NCBI GenBank assembly: GCA_001701105.1
Contig: DAAI01000057.1
Coordinates: forward strand, 11,238 to 26,852
DNA length: 15,615 nucleotides
Direction: 5' to 3'
DNA from: Bacteroidales bacterium GP1
Lineage (GTDB): Bacteria; Bacteroidota; Bacteroidia; Bacteroidales; Muribaculaceae
In this document: positions 1 to 8,556 of the stretch, piece after piece
Position numbering within the stretch: the first letter of the stretch is position 1
Layout: every line of letters starts with the position of its first letter
Notes under the pieces: model-generated
Told to the model about the DNA's origin: nothing
Database searches by the model: none
What the model saw: only the letters and a program-made list of their open reading frames with translations
Position numbers and translations under genes: made by a program

Positions 1-198
1 TATTCCAAAATTTTTTTGTATGTTTCGAAAAATTTATCCTCATCTCCCTGTTTATAAAGTTTTCAAACTTTTGCAATGTCAGCATATAAGCAATTACTTG
101 GAGCCTTCTACCAAAGAATCTTATTTGACGAGATGGCGATGAGAGGGCGTAACTCGAATTGGATGGGGGGAGCGGGGGTGGGTCGAGCATATAATAAG
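1..198. other. Intergenic, no gene seen
   Basis: AT-rich at the left end, then a G-rich stretch near 160-182. I see no ORF with protein-like composition, no tRNA cloverleaf and no clear promoter. It lies downstream of the xylanase gene, and the neighbouring gene on the left is outside the window. Confidence 0.5.
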
Positions 199-229
199 AT
201 CGGTCACGGATTCAAGACCCATGACCGAT
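199..229 (-). terminator. Probable intrinsic terminator of the xylanase gene
   Basis: Perfect 8-bp inverted repeat ATCGGTCA (199-206) and TGACCGAT (222-229) with a 15-base loop, beginning about 22 bases after the xylanase stop codon. Read on the minus strand, the hairpin is followed by a moderately T-rich run (CTTATTATATG). The position fits, but the T tract is not strong. Confidence 0.6.
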
Positions 230-251
230 TTCACTAACGCCAAATAATAAT

Positions 252-3200
252 TTATTTCAATAGTTTTGCGCGGGTTACTGAGCCATCGGAGTAATAGTCA
301 ACCCGGATTACTATGCCGCGGACTGTCTCCGACACTTTGTGGCCCTGAAGATTATAATATTCGGTCCGGACTATTTCTGCATTCATCAACTCAGATTCAA
401 CTTCCTCAATTTCAGAGCGTCGCTCGGAATTAAGGCGGAGTGCCGCATGCACAGCAAAGTATGCACTCTTCGGGTTCATGTTGCCATCGAAGATAAGCGG
501 CTTGTTGTTGCGCCAGGAGTCGGCATCCGAGATGCCCCAAAGGAGCACGCCGGTGCAGTTGGATTGTGAGAGGGCGGCGTTGACAATAGCGCCATATTCG
601 GCAGCCTGAATATCGGCCGCGTCGGCGGCTCCCGGATCATACTGCTCAAGATCAAGTTCCGTTACCACTACCTCAAGGCCGAGCTGCTGATAGCGGCGGA
701 TGTTGGCGGCTAATCGGTTGGCATTGACGCCGCCGGTGGTGAAATGGCATTGAAGTCCGACGCCGTGGATAGGTACGCCTCTCTCTACTAATTCTTTAGC
801 AAGATTGTAAAGAGCTTCTGATTTGGCATCTCCTTTGAATTCCGCACCATATTCATTGATGAAAAGTTTGCAGTCGGGATCAATCTGATGCGCCTTCTCA
901 AAGGCGAGCTTGATATAATCCACACCTATCACATTCTTCCATACCGAGTTGCGGAGATTATATCCATTAGGATTGCTATATACGATTCCCTGATTGTCGT
1001 CGAGCATTTCATTCACTACATCCCATTCCTTCACGCGCCCTTTATAATGAGTCATAACACCCTCGATATGATTATTCATGATGTCGAGAAGCTGGGCCCG
1101 GGTGTAGTTATGATTGTTCTTGTAGCCATCTTCAGTCATCCATTTAGGGCATTGTGAATGCCATACGAGCGTGTGGCCCCGCACATACATATCATTTGCC
1201 TCAGCGAGTTTCACAATCTGATCGCCTCCGGAGAATGTGAAATTACCTTGCGATGGCTCCGTGGCATCTATTTTCATTTCATTCTCAGCCTCAATCATGT
1301 TAAATTCCCGAGAGATGGTCTTCACCCGCGCAGAATTGGAGTCGGTCAGGCTATATCGCCAAGTGGAAGCTGCCACGCCGATACGCTTCCCGGCCTTTTC
1401 GGCATAATGGCGAAGCGGCTCCGGATAGTCGGATTCGTTGAGATAATCCACATAATAGTCTGTGTTATCACCCCCCTCGTCGCTGTCGTCGATAATTATC
1501 GTGTCGCCCTGACCGGAATAGGTGAGGGATGTAACGGTAGCCACAACCCTGTAGCCATCGTTATCAACAATTTCCTCCACTTTCCATGAGCAATACTTGG
1601 GATATTGCACGCGAAAATTCCAGTCAATATTATTGATTCCGGTCTTTGAGCTGGCGGAGAGCAGGGTAAAAGAGTCGCCTTGTTTCAGAGAATGATTCTC
1701 CGGCACGACAATCTCCAGTATCGGGGATTTATCGGATGTGGTAAGGTTGATCGTGATGTTGTAATAGTTTACCGCTCCTGTTGCGGTCACCCGGTCGAAA
1801 GTGGATGCGGAATTGATCTTCATCTTGAGGCGCGACGACGGGCGTAACCGGAGGGGCACCGCCGCATTTCCGGCATAGTCGGCGAGGGTGAGAGTGCAGG
1901 GAGTTCCATTTCCGGGTTCAAGGACGCCGAAAACATCAGTGAGTCCGGCTATATTACCATTGCCTCCGAGACATCCGTCGGGATGGACGGTCACAGCGGC
2001 AGTAGTGGTATATGAAGTTCCGACCGCCCCCGGCAAGTTGCCGGATTTCGCGGCCTCGATGTCATTGCAGATGTCAACGCGTCCTCCTATTACGGTCAGA
2101 CCTCCGGAGATGTTATTATTATTTCCCGTTATCTTATATGCTCCTTTGCCTTCCTTAATGATTCCTACCGGGGCTTTATCGCCCATAGGCGAGATTTCAC
2201 CGGCGAGTTCGGAATCAGCGCCGGAGCATCCCACGACATAGAACACACGATAGGCAGAATTTTTAAAGTAGCCTGTAATGTGGCTTCCGGGCTCGGTTAC
2301 GAGGGTGCCGATCCGGTGAGCGCGGGCAGTATTGGAGGAGCCTTCGCTCGCAAGCGTGGCGCCCGGGTGAAGGGTGACTATATTGTTTTCCCAGATATTC
2401 GATAAATTCTTCCGGGCGAGCGATTCATTGATTTTGTCGGAATTGAATTTCTTGTTCCCATGAGCCATTACCACGCCATAAAACCCGCATTGTACGTTAG
2501 GATTCCATTCAGGCCATGGATATACATGCACATCCCCCGTATATGGAGACCAGTCGGGATAGGTGGCTCCTTTCTCGCTGCCGAGATATGTGCGCTCGCC
2601 GCCACAATACATATTCAGCCGACCCTCTCCCTTGAGCGGAGAGGTCCAGTAGGTATATCTCGACGTATATATGTTGAGATGTTTGCCGGCAGGAATCTCA
2701 ATCGGAGTAGAGAAGCAAGTATATGACGATGATGTGCTGTTAGGATCGCTTATATTCAGCTCGCCGTCTTCATAGATCACATACTCTTCATGGAGGGTGG
2801 CCAGATATATATCGTCGATATAATAATCCGTGTTTTCAGAGTTATATCCTATTCGGAAAGCGGCAGATGTGTTACCCTGCGGCACATCGGAGAGAGGGTA
2901 TTGCTTCGCCTTCCAGGTTGCGACGGGACCTTGCGAAGGCCATCCGTCATCATCGTAGAGCTTATCGGAGCCAAGGAACACGTCGAAATGTTTCCACTCC
3001 TCGCAGGGGTCGTTGGGATTACGGTAGGTGTTTAATTTCACTACTTCGTATTTGTCCGTAAGATTAGTGCCTGCAAGCTCCGGGGGTAAGGAAAACTCCA
3101 CATAATCATTCCAGTTTTTAAGGGTGATGTGAAGCACCTTATTAGAGGCATTTTTCGGATCGGCCTCAACAATAGCCGTAGACTGAATGGGGCTGCCATA

Positions 3201-3326
3201 GACATTCCACATCTGCACAGACTGTCCGATCTCATAATTCTCAAAATCACATACTTTGTAAGATGCCGCAGTAGCGCACATCACGCAAGCAGTCAATCCT
3301 GCGAAGCTGAGTAGCCTTTTCAACAT
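252..3326 (-). CDS. Secreted GH10 endo-beta-1,4-xylanase, multidomain
   Basis: It hydrolyses internal beta-1,4 linkages of xylan, outside the cytoplasm. Residues 1-21 form a signal peptide. About 22-178 look like a beta-sandwich carbohydrate-binding module ending in YYIDDIYLA. About 316-515 resemble the autotransporter-associated beta-strand repeat region (GGLTVIGGRVDI at 408-419, GCLGGNGNIAG at 451-461, then LEPGN). The GH10 barrel is about 635-965: ENEMK at 681-685, GHTLVWH at 717-723, acid/base E773 in WDVVNE, GVGLQCH at 855-861, nucleophile E890 in VVTELD, and W930. Both catalytic glutamates are present, so it should be active. The last ~40 residues (YYNLQGHKVSE through SDGSVTRAKLLK) resemble the C-terminal domains that direct type IX secretion or surface attachment. 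An LTAC lipobox-like motif lies at 11-14, but the following residues are hydrophobic, so ordinary signal peptidase cleavage seems likelier. It is monocistronic, between its own promoter and terminator. Confidence 0.95.
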   Translation of the reverse strand: MLKRLLSFAGLTACVMCATAASYKVCDFENYEIGQSVQMWNVYGSPIQSTAIVEADPKNASNKVLHITLKNWNDYVEFSLPPELAGTNLTDKYEVVKLNTYRNPNDPCEEWKHFDVFLGSDKLYDDDGWPSQGPVATWKAKQYPLSDVPQGNTSAAFRIGYNSENTDYYIDDIYLATLHEEYVIYEDGELNISDPNSTSSSYTCFSTPIEIPAGKHLNIYTSRYTYWTSPLKGEGRLNMYCGGERTYLGSEKGATYPDWSPYTGDVHVYPWPEWNPNVQCGFYGVVMAHGNKKFNSDKINESLARKNLSNIWENNIVTLHPGATLASEGSSNTARAHRIGTLVTEPGSHITGYFKNSAYRVFYVVGCSGADSELAGEISPMGDKAPVGIIKEGKGAYKITGNNNNISGGLTVIGGRVDICNDIEAAKSGNLPGAVGTSYTTTAAVTVHPDGCLGGNGNIAGLTDVFGVLEPGNGTPCTLTLADYAGNAAVPLRLRPSSRLKMKINSASTFDRVTATGAVNYYNITINLTTSDKSPILEIVVPENHSLKQGDSFTLLSASSKTGINNIDWNFRVQYPKYCSWKVEEIVDNDGYRVVATVTSLTYSGQGDTIIIDDSDEGGDNTDYYVDYLNESDYPEPLRHYAEKAGKRIGVAASTWRYSLTDSNSARVKTISREFNMIEAENEMKIDATEPSQGNFTFSGGDQIVKLAEANDMYVRGHTLVWHSQCPKWMTEDGYKNNHNYTRAQLLDIMNNHIEGVMTHYKGRVKEWDVVNEMLDDNQGIVYSNPNGYNLRNSVWKNVIGVDYIKLAFEKAHQIDPDCKLFINEYGAEFKGDAKSEALYNLAKELVERGVPIHGVGLQCHFTTGGVNANRLAANIRRYQQLGLEVVVTELDLEQYDPGAADAADIQAAEYGAIVNAALSQSNCTGVLLWGISDADSWRNNKPLIFDGNMNPKSAYFAVHAALRLNSERRSEIEEVESELMNAEIVRTEYYNLQGHKVSETVRGIVIRVDYYSDGSVTRAKLLK

Positions 3327-3417
3327 TTCGTATTCAAATTAGGTTAGATATATTTTTGGTTCGCTTAGGTTGATTCGCGTTTCAGGGGGCGGCTTGCATG
3401 CCGGATTGAAACGGATG

Positions 3418-3425
3418 CAAAGATA
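3418..3425 (-). promoter_or_regulatory. Promoter -7 box for the xylanase gene
   Basis: TATCTTTG on the minus strand matches the Bacteroidetes -7 consensus TAnnTTTG. It sits about 92 bases before the xylanase ATG, just after the dcp terminator. The -33 position is only TTCC-like, so the upstream element is weak. Predicted leader about 85 bases. Confidence 0.55.
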
Positions 3426-3447
3426 ATAAAGAAGGGAAATAAAAGGA

Positions 3448-3477
3448 AACATCCGTCGCGGTAAAGCGACGGATGTT
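3448..3477 (-). terminator. Strong intrinsic terminator downstream of dcp
   Basis: A perfect 12-bp stem, AACATCCGTCGC (3448-3459) with GCGACGGATGTT (3466-3477), around the 6-base loop GGTAAA. On the minus strand it is followed by TCCTTTTATTTCCC, a T-rich run. It lies about 65 bases after the dcp stop and separates dcp from the xylanase promoter. Confidence 0.85.
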
Positions 3478-3542
3478 ACACAAATTAATTATTTTGATAA
3501 GGCCGGGAATCCGGTCGTTGTCGGATTCAATTGTTATAAGGG

Positions 3543-5654
3543 TTATTTTTCAAAACCGCGGAGACGAAGGAGTGCGCCGGCGTCGGGAGTGCGTCCGCGG
3601 AATTTCTTGAATAATACCATGGCATCTTCCGTATCGCCCGGCTCCATGATATTCTTTTTGAATGAGGCGGCTGTCTTCGGGTCGAAGATTCCTTTCTCTT
3701 TGAAGAGCTCGTAGGCATCGGCTTCAAGCACCTGGCTCCAGAGATAGGTGTAATATCCGGATGCATATCCGTCGTCACCGAATATATGTTTGAAATAGGG
3801 AGAGCGGTAACGGAAAGTGATTTCGTCGGGCATACCCAGCTTGCGGGCGGCTTCAGCCTCGAATGCTTTCGGGTCGGCCACTTCGGCTTCAGCTCCATAA
3901 AGAAGGTCAAGCAAAGCGGCTCCGGCAAGTTCGGTAACTACAAATCCCTGATTGAATGTGCCGGAATCATTGAGTTTGCGAATCATGTCATCGGGAATGG
4001 TTTCGCCGGTCTTGTAATGCTTGGCATAACTCTTGAGCACTTCCGGCTCGAAGGCCCAGTGTTCGGTGATCTGCGAGCAGGTCTCGACGAAATCGCGATC
4101 CACATTCGTTCCGGCCAGTGATTTATAGGGAGCCGTGGTAAGCATTCCCTGAAGTGCGTGACCGAACTCATGGAAAGTGGTCTCTACTTCGTCAATGGTG
4201 AGCAGAGAGGGGGTAGTGGCGGTGGGTTTCGTGAAATTGCCTACGTTATACACTATCGGGCGTTTCATGGTGCCGTCGCCGTAAAGGCCAGCGCTCTGCA
4301 GCTGCTCCATCCATGCGCCCTGACGCTTTGTCTCGCGCGGGAAATAATCACAAATGAACATTGCCACATGCTTGCCTGTCTTGGCATCTACCACTTCATA
4401 TGTGGCCATATCCTCAATGTATTTCGGAGCATCAGGCACGGGCACCATCTTGATTCCATATAATTTCTCGGCTACGCTGAAAAGGCCGTTAAGCACATTG
4501 TCGAGTGAGAAATAGGGGCGAACTTCACTTTCGTCAAGATCGAATTTCTGCTTCTTCACTTTATCGGCGTAATAGTAGTAGTCCCAGGGGGCTATCTTGA
4601 AGCCTCCACCATTAGCATCGACATATGCCTGCATATCGGCCACTTCCTGAGCGGATCGCTCCACAGCGGGAGTGAACACCGACATGAGAAGGTCGGACGC
4701 TGCCTCCGGAGTCTTGGCCATGACTCGCGATGTCATCATCTTTGCGAAGTTGTCGAAGCCCATCAGCCGGGCCTTTTCGTTGCGGAGCTTTACTATCTCG
4801 GAAATCACGGGATAATTGGAGTTCTCTCCGTAAGATGCAAGATTTGTATAACCCTGATATATGGCTTGACGCAGGCCGCGGTTGTCGGCATATTGCAGCA
4901 CGGGCAGACGGCTAGGAGCATGGAGCGTGAATACCCATAGACCTTTCAGCCCACGTTTTTCGGCTTCTTCTGAGGCCACGGCAATCGAGCTTTCCGGGAG
5001 TCCGGCGAGGTCAGCCTCATTGAAGACGGTGACTCCGAATTGGTTGGTGGCGTTAAGGAGATTGCGGTTGAACTGGATATATAGCTTTGAAAGACGATCG
5101 TTGATAGAGATAAGTTCTTTCTTCTTATCCTCGGGAAGAGCGGCTCCCTGCTCGGCAAAAGAGCGGTAATATTTCTCGACAAGACGCTTCTGCACTGCAT
5201 TGAGATGCTGCTTATCGCGATTGTCATATACATATTTAATTTTATCGAACAGCGGCTGCGACAGGTTCACGCGGTTGTTGGCATCGTTAAGCATCGGGAT
5301 TGCCTCGTCCGACATCGCTGCAAATTCAGGAGTGTTCATGGCCTCGAGATAGTGGTAGAACACGCCCGATACGCGCTCAAGAATCGGGGAGAGATTTTCA
5401 AGCGGCAGAATGGTGTTATCGAAGTCGGGCACGGCGCGATTCTTGATAATTGCGCTGAGGTTCTGGTCCTGCTCCTCGATGCCGGCCTTGATGGCTGGTA
5501 TGAAATCCGAAGTCTGGATTTTGTCGAAGGGAGGAAGTCCGTGAGGATCCTGATATTCCGTGAGGAAAGGATTCTGGCGTTCTTGTGCCATGGCGATTGT
5601 CGGTTGGATGGCCAGCAGGGAGAGTCCGAAGGCCAATGCTGTTAGTTTTCTCAT
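3543..5654 (-). CDS. dcp: Periplasmic M3 peptidyl-dipeptidase (Dcp-like)
   Basis: Zinc metallopeptidase of family M3 that removes C-terminal dipeptides from oligopeptides. Residues 1-23 form a signal peptide with an AMA cleavage context, so a periplasmic location is likely. The protein is 703 residues, the usual M3 length, with a long helical N-terminal lid followed by the catalytic domain. The zinc site is visible as H495-E496-F497-G498-H499, with third ligand E524 exactly 25 residues after H499, the M3 spacing. The substrate-site segment FGDDGYASGYYTYLW (626-639) carries the conserved tyrosines. A Thr-Cys pair follows E524 (ETCSQ). Dcp is favoured over oligopeptidase A because of the signal peptide and overall motif pattern, but the two are close relatives. 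It has its own promoter and a strong terminator, so it appears monocistronic. Confidence 0.93.
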   Translation of the reverse strand: MRKLTALAFGLSLLAIQPTIAMAQERQNPFLTEYQDPHGLPPFDKIQTSDFIPAIKAGIEEQDQNLSAIIKNRAVPDFDNTILPLENLSPILERVSGVFYHYLEAMNTPEFAAMSDEAIPMLNDANNRVNLSQPLFDKIKYVYDNRDKQHLNAVQKRLVEKYYRSFAEQGAALPEDKKKELISINDRLSKLYIQFNRNLLNATNQFGVTVFNEADLAGLPESSIAVASEEAEKRGLKGLWVFTLHAPSRLPVLQYADNRGLRQAIYQGYTNLASYGENSNYPVISEIVKLRNEKARLMGFDNFAKMMTSRVMAKTPEAASDLLMSVFTPAVERSAQEVADMQAYVDANGGGFKIAPWDYYYYADKVKKQKFDLDESEVRPYFSLDNVLNGLFSVAEKLYGIKMVPVPDAPKYIEDMATYEVVDAKTGKHVAMFICDYFPRETKRQGAWMEQLQSAGLYGDGTMKRPIVYNVGNFTKPTATTPSLLTIDEVETTFHEFGHALQGMLTTAPYKSLAGTNVDRDFVETCSQITEHWAFEPEVLKSYAKHYKTGETIPDDMIRKLNDSGTFNQGFVVTELAGAALLDLLYGAEAEVADPKAFEAEAARKLGMPDEITFRYRSPYFKHIFGDDGYASGYYTYLWSQVLEADAYELFKEKGIFDPKTAASFKKNIMEPGDTEDAMVLFKKFRGRTPDAGALLRLRGFEK

Positions 5655-5696
5655 ATATGTATTAGTTTTTCAGATTCTATATGAAACTTTCACTTG

Positions 5697-5704
5697 CAAA
5701 TATA
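5697..5704 (-). promoter_or_regulatory. Promoter -7 box for dcp
   Basis: TATATTTG on the minus strand fits TAnnTTTG, about 42 bases upstream of the dcp ATG, giving a leader of about 35 bases. No clear TTTG is seen at -33; that region overlaps the hairpin at 5719-5741. Confidence 0.6.
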
Positions 5705-5718
5705 ATAAAAAATTTTTA

Positions 5719-5741
5719 CATATCAGCATCCGCAGGATATG
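5719..5741 (-). terminator. Possible weak terminator of the rhomboid/phosphatase-fold operon
   Basis: Inverted repeat CATATC (5719-5724) and GATATG (5736-5741), followed on the minus strand by TAAAAATTTTTT. The stem is short and the T run is displaced by six bases, so termination may be partial. The position, 22 bases after the operon's last stop codon, is right. Confidence 0.35.
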
Positions 5742-5762
5742 GAGCATAAAGGAGTGCCGATG

Positions 5763-6917
5763 TTATTCGGATTGGCCGGAGGCGGTGAATTGAAAATCGG
5801 CTTTAAGGGGATAATGGTCGGAGGTCCGGATGCTTCCCTTTTTAATATTTAGAGGGCGGAGGTTGCCTCGGTAGAATATCTGGTCAAGGCGGAAGAGGAA
5901 CATATGTTTGTTGTAAGTGATCATCGGCCCGAACCCTACTTCCTGATATGTGTCCTTAAATCCGTTTTTTGTCATAATGCGCCATGCCCACGATTCCGGT
6001 ACATCGTTAAAATCTCCGCATACGATCACTGGTCCGTCGTACCCCTCGAGCAGCCTGCATAATATCGAAAGCTCCTTGTCGTGGGTGATGGCAGCATTCT
6101 TAATCTTTTCTAATATGCTCCCCTTTATTTCCCGTGCGCTCTTCTTGGCTGTGTCGACAGAGCGGATATCGGTAACGACTTCTCTTTCTTCAGCCGTGAG
6201 CCGAGGGGATAATAGATGTACATTCACAATTAGCAATTTATGAGCCGGGAAAGTGACCTCGTATAGTGTATAGCAACCGGAATGGCGGTTATATCCGTCG
6301 TCTGTCGGTTTTAGTTTGCGCCGCGAAAGAGCAGTTGTGGAAATTTTCTTTATCGGAAATTTTGAAAAAATATGATTATCGACTCCCTTTTCAAATGCAT
6401 TATATGGATATTGTTTTGCCACCCGCGCTTTCAATTCCTCAGTAAGACCGGGCACATCGCATGAATCCCACCATACCAACTCCTGAAGGCAGACAATGTC
6501 GGCATCCTGCTCGAGGATATATTCCACAGCTTTGTTTCCTCCGCCGATCTGCACATTGAGAGCCTGATCCTGCCCATGCAGGAAATTCCAGCTCAACAAT
6601 GAGAAGGAATCCGCGCCTGCTTCAGGATTACGCGAAAATGCTATCGGACATGCCGCCGAAAGCGGAACCCACACAACAGCGAGAGTTGCAATCCCCAATG
6701 CACCCGTTATCCATCGGCCCCTCACAAACCATATCAGTGTAAGTAAGGCTGTAAGGATGCCGAGATAGGGGAGAAGGAGAATTGTCATAGAGGTAAGGCT
6801 GAGATATGAAGGGTTCAGACGGCCCGAATAGGCCGAGAGGATTGTAAGCACAAATATGACTATCGAAAAGATGCGTAGCACGGTCCGGACCATCGGACCA
6901 ATCAAGGGTAGCGACAT
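5763..6917 (-). CDS. Membrane-anchored endonuclease/exonuclease/phosphatase-family protein
   Basis: 384 residues. Three N-terminal membrane segments (about 11-30, 38-63, 68-92) are followed by an EEP (DNase I-like) metal-dependent domain from about 103. The EEP signature is complete: N111 (LLSWNF), E146 (ADIVCLQE), H234 (VNVHL), D302 and N304 (GDFND), D345 (LDQIF), and D367-H368 (SDHYP). It should therefore be a catalytically competent phosphodiesterase or phosphatase. EEP members cut DNA, RNA, phospholipids or inositol phosphates, and the sequence does not settle the substrate. With three membrane segments, topology rules do not clearly place the domain on one side; a periplasmic or outer-leaflet role is plausible but inferred. 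It is the last gene of a three-gene operon, 33 bases after the second rhomboid. Confidence 0.9.
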   Translation of the reverse strand: MSLPLIGPMVRTVLRIFSIVIFVLTILSAYSGRLNPSYLSLTSMTILLLPYLGILTALLTLIWFVRGRWITGALGIATLAVVWVPLSAACPIAFSRNPEAGADSFSLLSWNFLHGQDQALNVQIGGGNKAVEYILEQDADIVCLQELVWWDSCDVPGLTEELKARVAKQYPYNAFEKGVDNHIFSKFPIKKISTTALSRRKLKPTDDGYNRHSGCYTLYEVTFPAHKLLIVNVHLLSPRLTAEEREVVTDIRSVDTAKKSAREIKGSILEKIKNAAITHDKELSILCRLLEGYDGPVIVCGDFNDVPESWAWRIMTKNGFKDTYQEVGFGPMITYNKHMFLFRLDQIFYRGNLRPLNIKKGSIRTSDHYPLKADFQFTASGQSE

Positions 6918-6950
6918 GGTGAATATCTTTTATCCAAATCCTTCGCATTA

Positions 6951-7784
6951 TCAGCGTCGGAAATAGTCGGGGTTATCTTTAAGCTGTCCGGAAGCCCTGG
7001 CAAGCAACGCCTTTTCAGAAGCCGTGAGCGAAGCATAGCCTGATACCCTTATTTTATCGAGCAATCGGTCGATTACTTCTTCCGGTGGTACCGGCATGCC
7101 GGCATGGATCTTCTTACCGAACGGAGATTTGCGTTTTTTTGTTTTTTCTTTCTTATTGAAATGAGTCCTCAGTTGTTTTGAGGCCATATAAATCAGAGGG
7201 AACATCAGTCCGCCAAGGTGGGCGAGAAAGGCCGTGCCTCCAGGCGCGCTAAGGAGAGTGAGAATCACCGTAGCTATGGCTATCCATTTGAGCCTTACCG
7301 ATCCCACGGCAAAAAAACGCACATGGCGGCCGGGTTGCCTAAGAGAGGTATAGAGCATTATAGAGAGTGTGGCTGCCGAGGAACCCATCAGGATTGAACC
7401 GGCGCCGGGCATCAATGCGCAGGCTGCAAGGTAAAAAGCCGCTCCGGTGAGGCCTCCTCCGAGATATAGTCGGAGAAGAGTGGCGGATGAATCCGTATCA
7501 AGGAGGAAGACTCCGAACCATATGAGCCACAGCATATTGAAAATCAACTGCAAAGGATTAATTTGCGTGAACATGTAAGTGGCAGCGGACCATGGTCGCC
7601 GAATAAATGCCGCGAAATCTGCCGGAAGCGCAAGAGCCTCAGTCAATAGATTAGCTTGGAATCCGGATATATGCGCGGTCAATAGAGTCAGCCATAACAG
7701 TAATGAAATAGTTATATTGACCGTCACGAGCCATGACAGCATTCTGTAAGGTGGAAGAAAACAGCGTGTAAGGAATCTTTGCAT
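6951..7784 (-). CDS. Rhomboid intramembrane serine protease, variant with C-terminal extension
   Basis: 277 residues with about six membrane segments. The catalytic Ser-His pair is present: S136 in GSSA (134-137) and H189 in AHLGG (188-192). The segment that normally reads like HxxxxHxxxN differs. It is TQINPLQLIFN (73-83), so the histidine that helps build the oxyanion hole in GlpG-type rhomboids is Gln (Q79), while the following N83 is kept. A basic linker (about 206-225) leads to a cytoplasmic-looking C-terminal domain (about 230-277, VIDRLLDKIRVSGYASLT and SEKALL), an extension I associate with Bacteroidetes rhomboids. It starts 7 bases after the first rhomboid's stop, implying co-translation. 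Activity may be retained with altered efficiency, or it may act as a partner or substrate binder; that is inference. Confidence 0.92.
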   Translation of the reverse strand: MQRFLTRCFLPPYRMLSWLVTVNITISLLLWLTLLTAHISGFQANLLTEALALPADFAAFIRRPWSAATYMFTQINPLQLIFNMLWLIWFGVFLLDTDSSATLLRLYLGGGLTGAAFYLAACALMPGAGSILMGSSAATLSIMLYTSLRQPGRHVRFFAVGSVRLKWIAIATVILTLLSAPGGTAFLAHLGGLMFPLIYMASKQLRTHFNKKEKTKKRKSPFGKKIHAGMPVPPEEVIDRLLDKIRVSGYASLTASEKALLARASGQLKDNPDYFRR

Positions 7785-7791
7785 AACATCA

Positions 7792-8556
7792 TCAATAGAA
7801 CGACCCTCCGCGCAGGGTGCCTTTCTTCTTCCATATAAGCAGCAGAATCAATCCGAACAGCATTCCTCCAAGATGTGCGAAATGGGCAACGGTTCCCCCA
7901 CCGTTTACTCCGAGGAAAAACTCCAGAACGCCATATCCTAACACCATCCATTTTGCCTTGATTGGAATAGGAATGAAGAATAGATAAAGAGGCATATCGG
8001 GAAAAACAAAAGCGAATCCGAGGAGTAATCCGAATATGGCTCCCGAGGCGCCGACAGTGATCATGCTGTTTTTCATCTGAGCCATGGCATTGAAGAATCC
8101 GGTATCACCGTTGGCCAGCGCTTCATCAACGATGCTGGCCATGTGGTCGTAGGTCAGTCCGTTGAGCTTCGCGATCCCTGCAATGTATTCATGTTTCCAT
8201 GTCAATGCCCATACTCCTTCCTGAACGAGGGCCGCTCCGATTCCGCATACCACATAATAGAGCAGATATCGTTTGCTTCCCCATACACGCTCCAGGATCG
8301 GGCCGAACATAAAGAGCGTGAACATATTGAAGAAGACATGGATGAAGCTGTGGTAGTCGTGCAGAAACATATATGTAAAAATCTGCGCCGGATTGAAGTC
8401 GTATCCACCCATATAATGCAATCCGCAGAATCGGTAGAGGGTGTTTTCAGCAAACGATGGAAATAGGAATTCCACCAGCCATATCAGTACATTAATGATG
8501 ATAAGATTCCTCGTGACTGGAGGAATATTTGCAAATCTTGAATTGGAGAATGCCAT
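7792..8556 (-). CDS. Rhomboid intramembrane serine protease, canonical
   Basis: 254 residues. It cleaves transmembrane substrates within the lipid bilayer. Catalytic S171 lies in GASG (169-172) and H228 in AHLGG (227-231). The oxyanion-side motif HDYHSFIHVFFN (66-77) carries both H73 and N77, so all active-site elements are present. A hydrophilic insertion of about 45 residues (about 120-165) lies between early and catalytic membrane segments. I chose the ATG at 8556 (MAFSNSRFAN), which puts a short N-terminus before the first membrane segment. The frame stays open to 8829, but that 91-residue extension runs through hairpins and lacks rhomboid features. It is the first gene of the operon that continues with the second rhomboid 7 bases later and the EEP protein. 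Confidence 0.93.
   Translation of the reverse strand: MAFSNSRFANIPPVTRNLIIINVLIWLVEFLFPSFAENTLYRFCGLHYMGGYDFNPAQIFTYMFLHDYHSFIHVFFNMFTLFMFGPILERVWGSKRYLLYYVVCGIGAALVQEGVWALTWKHEYIAGIAKLNGLTYDHMASIVDEALANGDTGFFNAMAQMKNSMITVGASGAIFGLLLGFAFVFPDMPLYLFFIPIPIKAKWMVLGYGVLEFFLGVNGGGTVAHFAHLGGMLFGLILLLIWKKKGTLRGGSFY

Noticed and set aside
1..251. Possible tRNA or truncated gene at the left edge
   Set aside because: No cloverleaf-compatible stems and no coherent reading frame; only the xylanase terminator hairpin is supported.
888..1589. Plus-strand ORFs of 89 and 143 codons inside the xylanase gene
   Set aside because: They lie opposite the GH10 catalytic domain, which shows full motif conservation; the antisense products look random.
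3285..3326. Lipoprotein signal (LTAC) in the xylanase
   Set aside because: The residues after the cysteine are hydrophobic and a normal signal-peptidase site follows; the sorting-like C-terminus fits better with ordinary cleavage.
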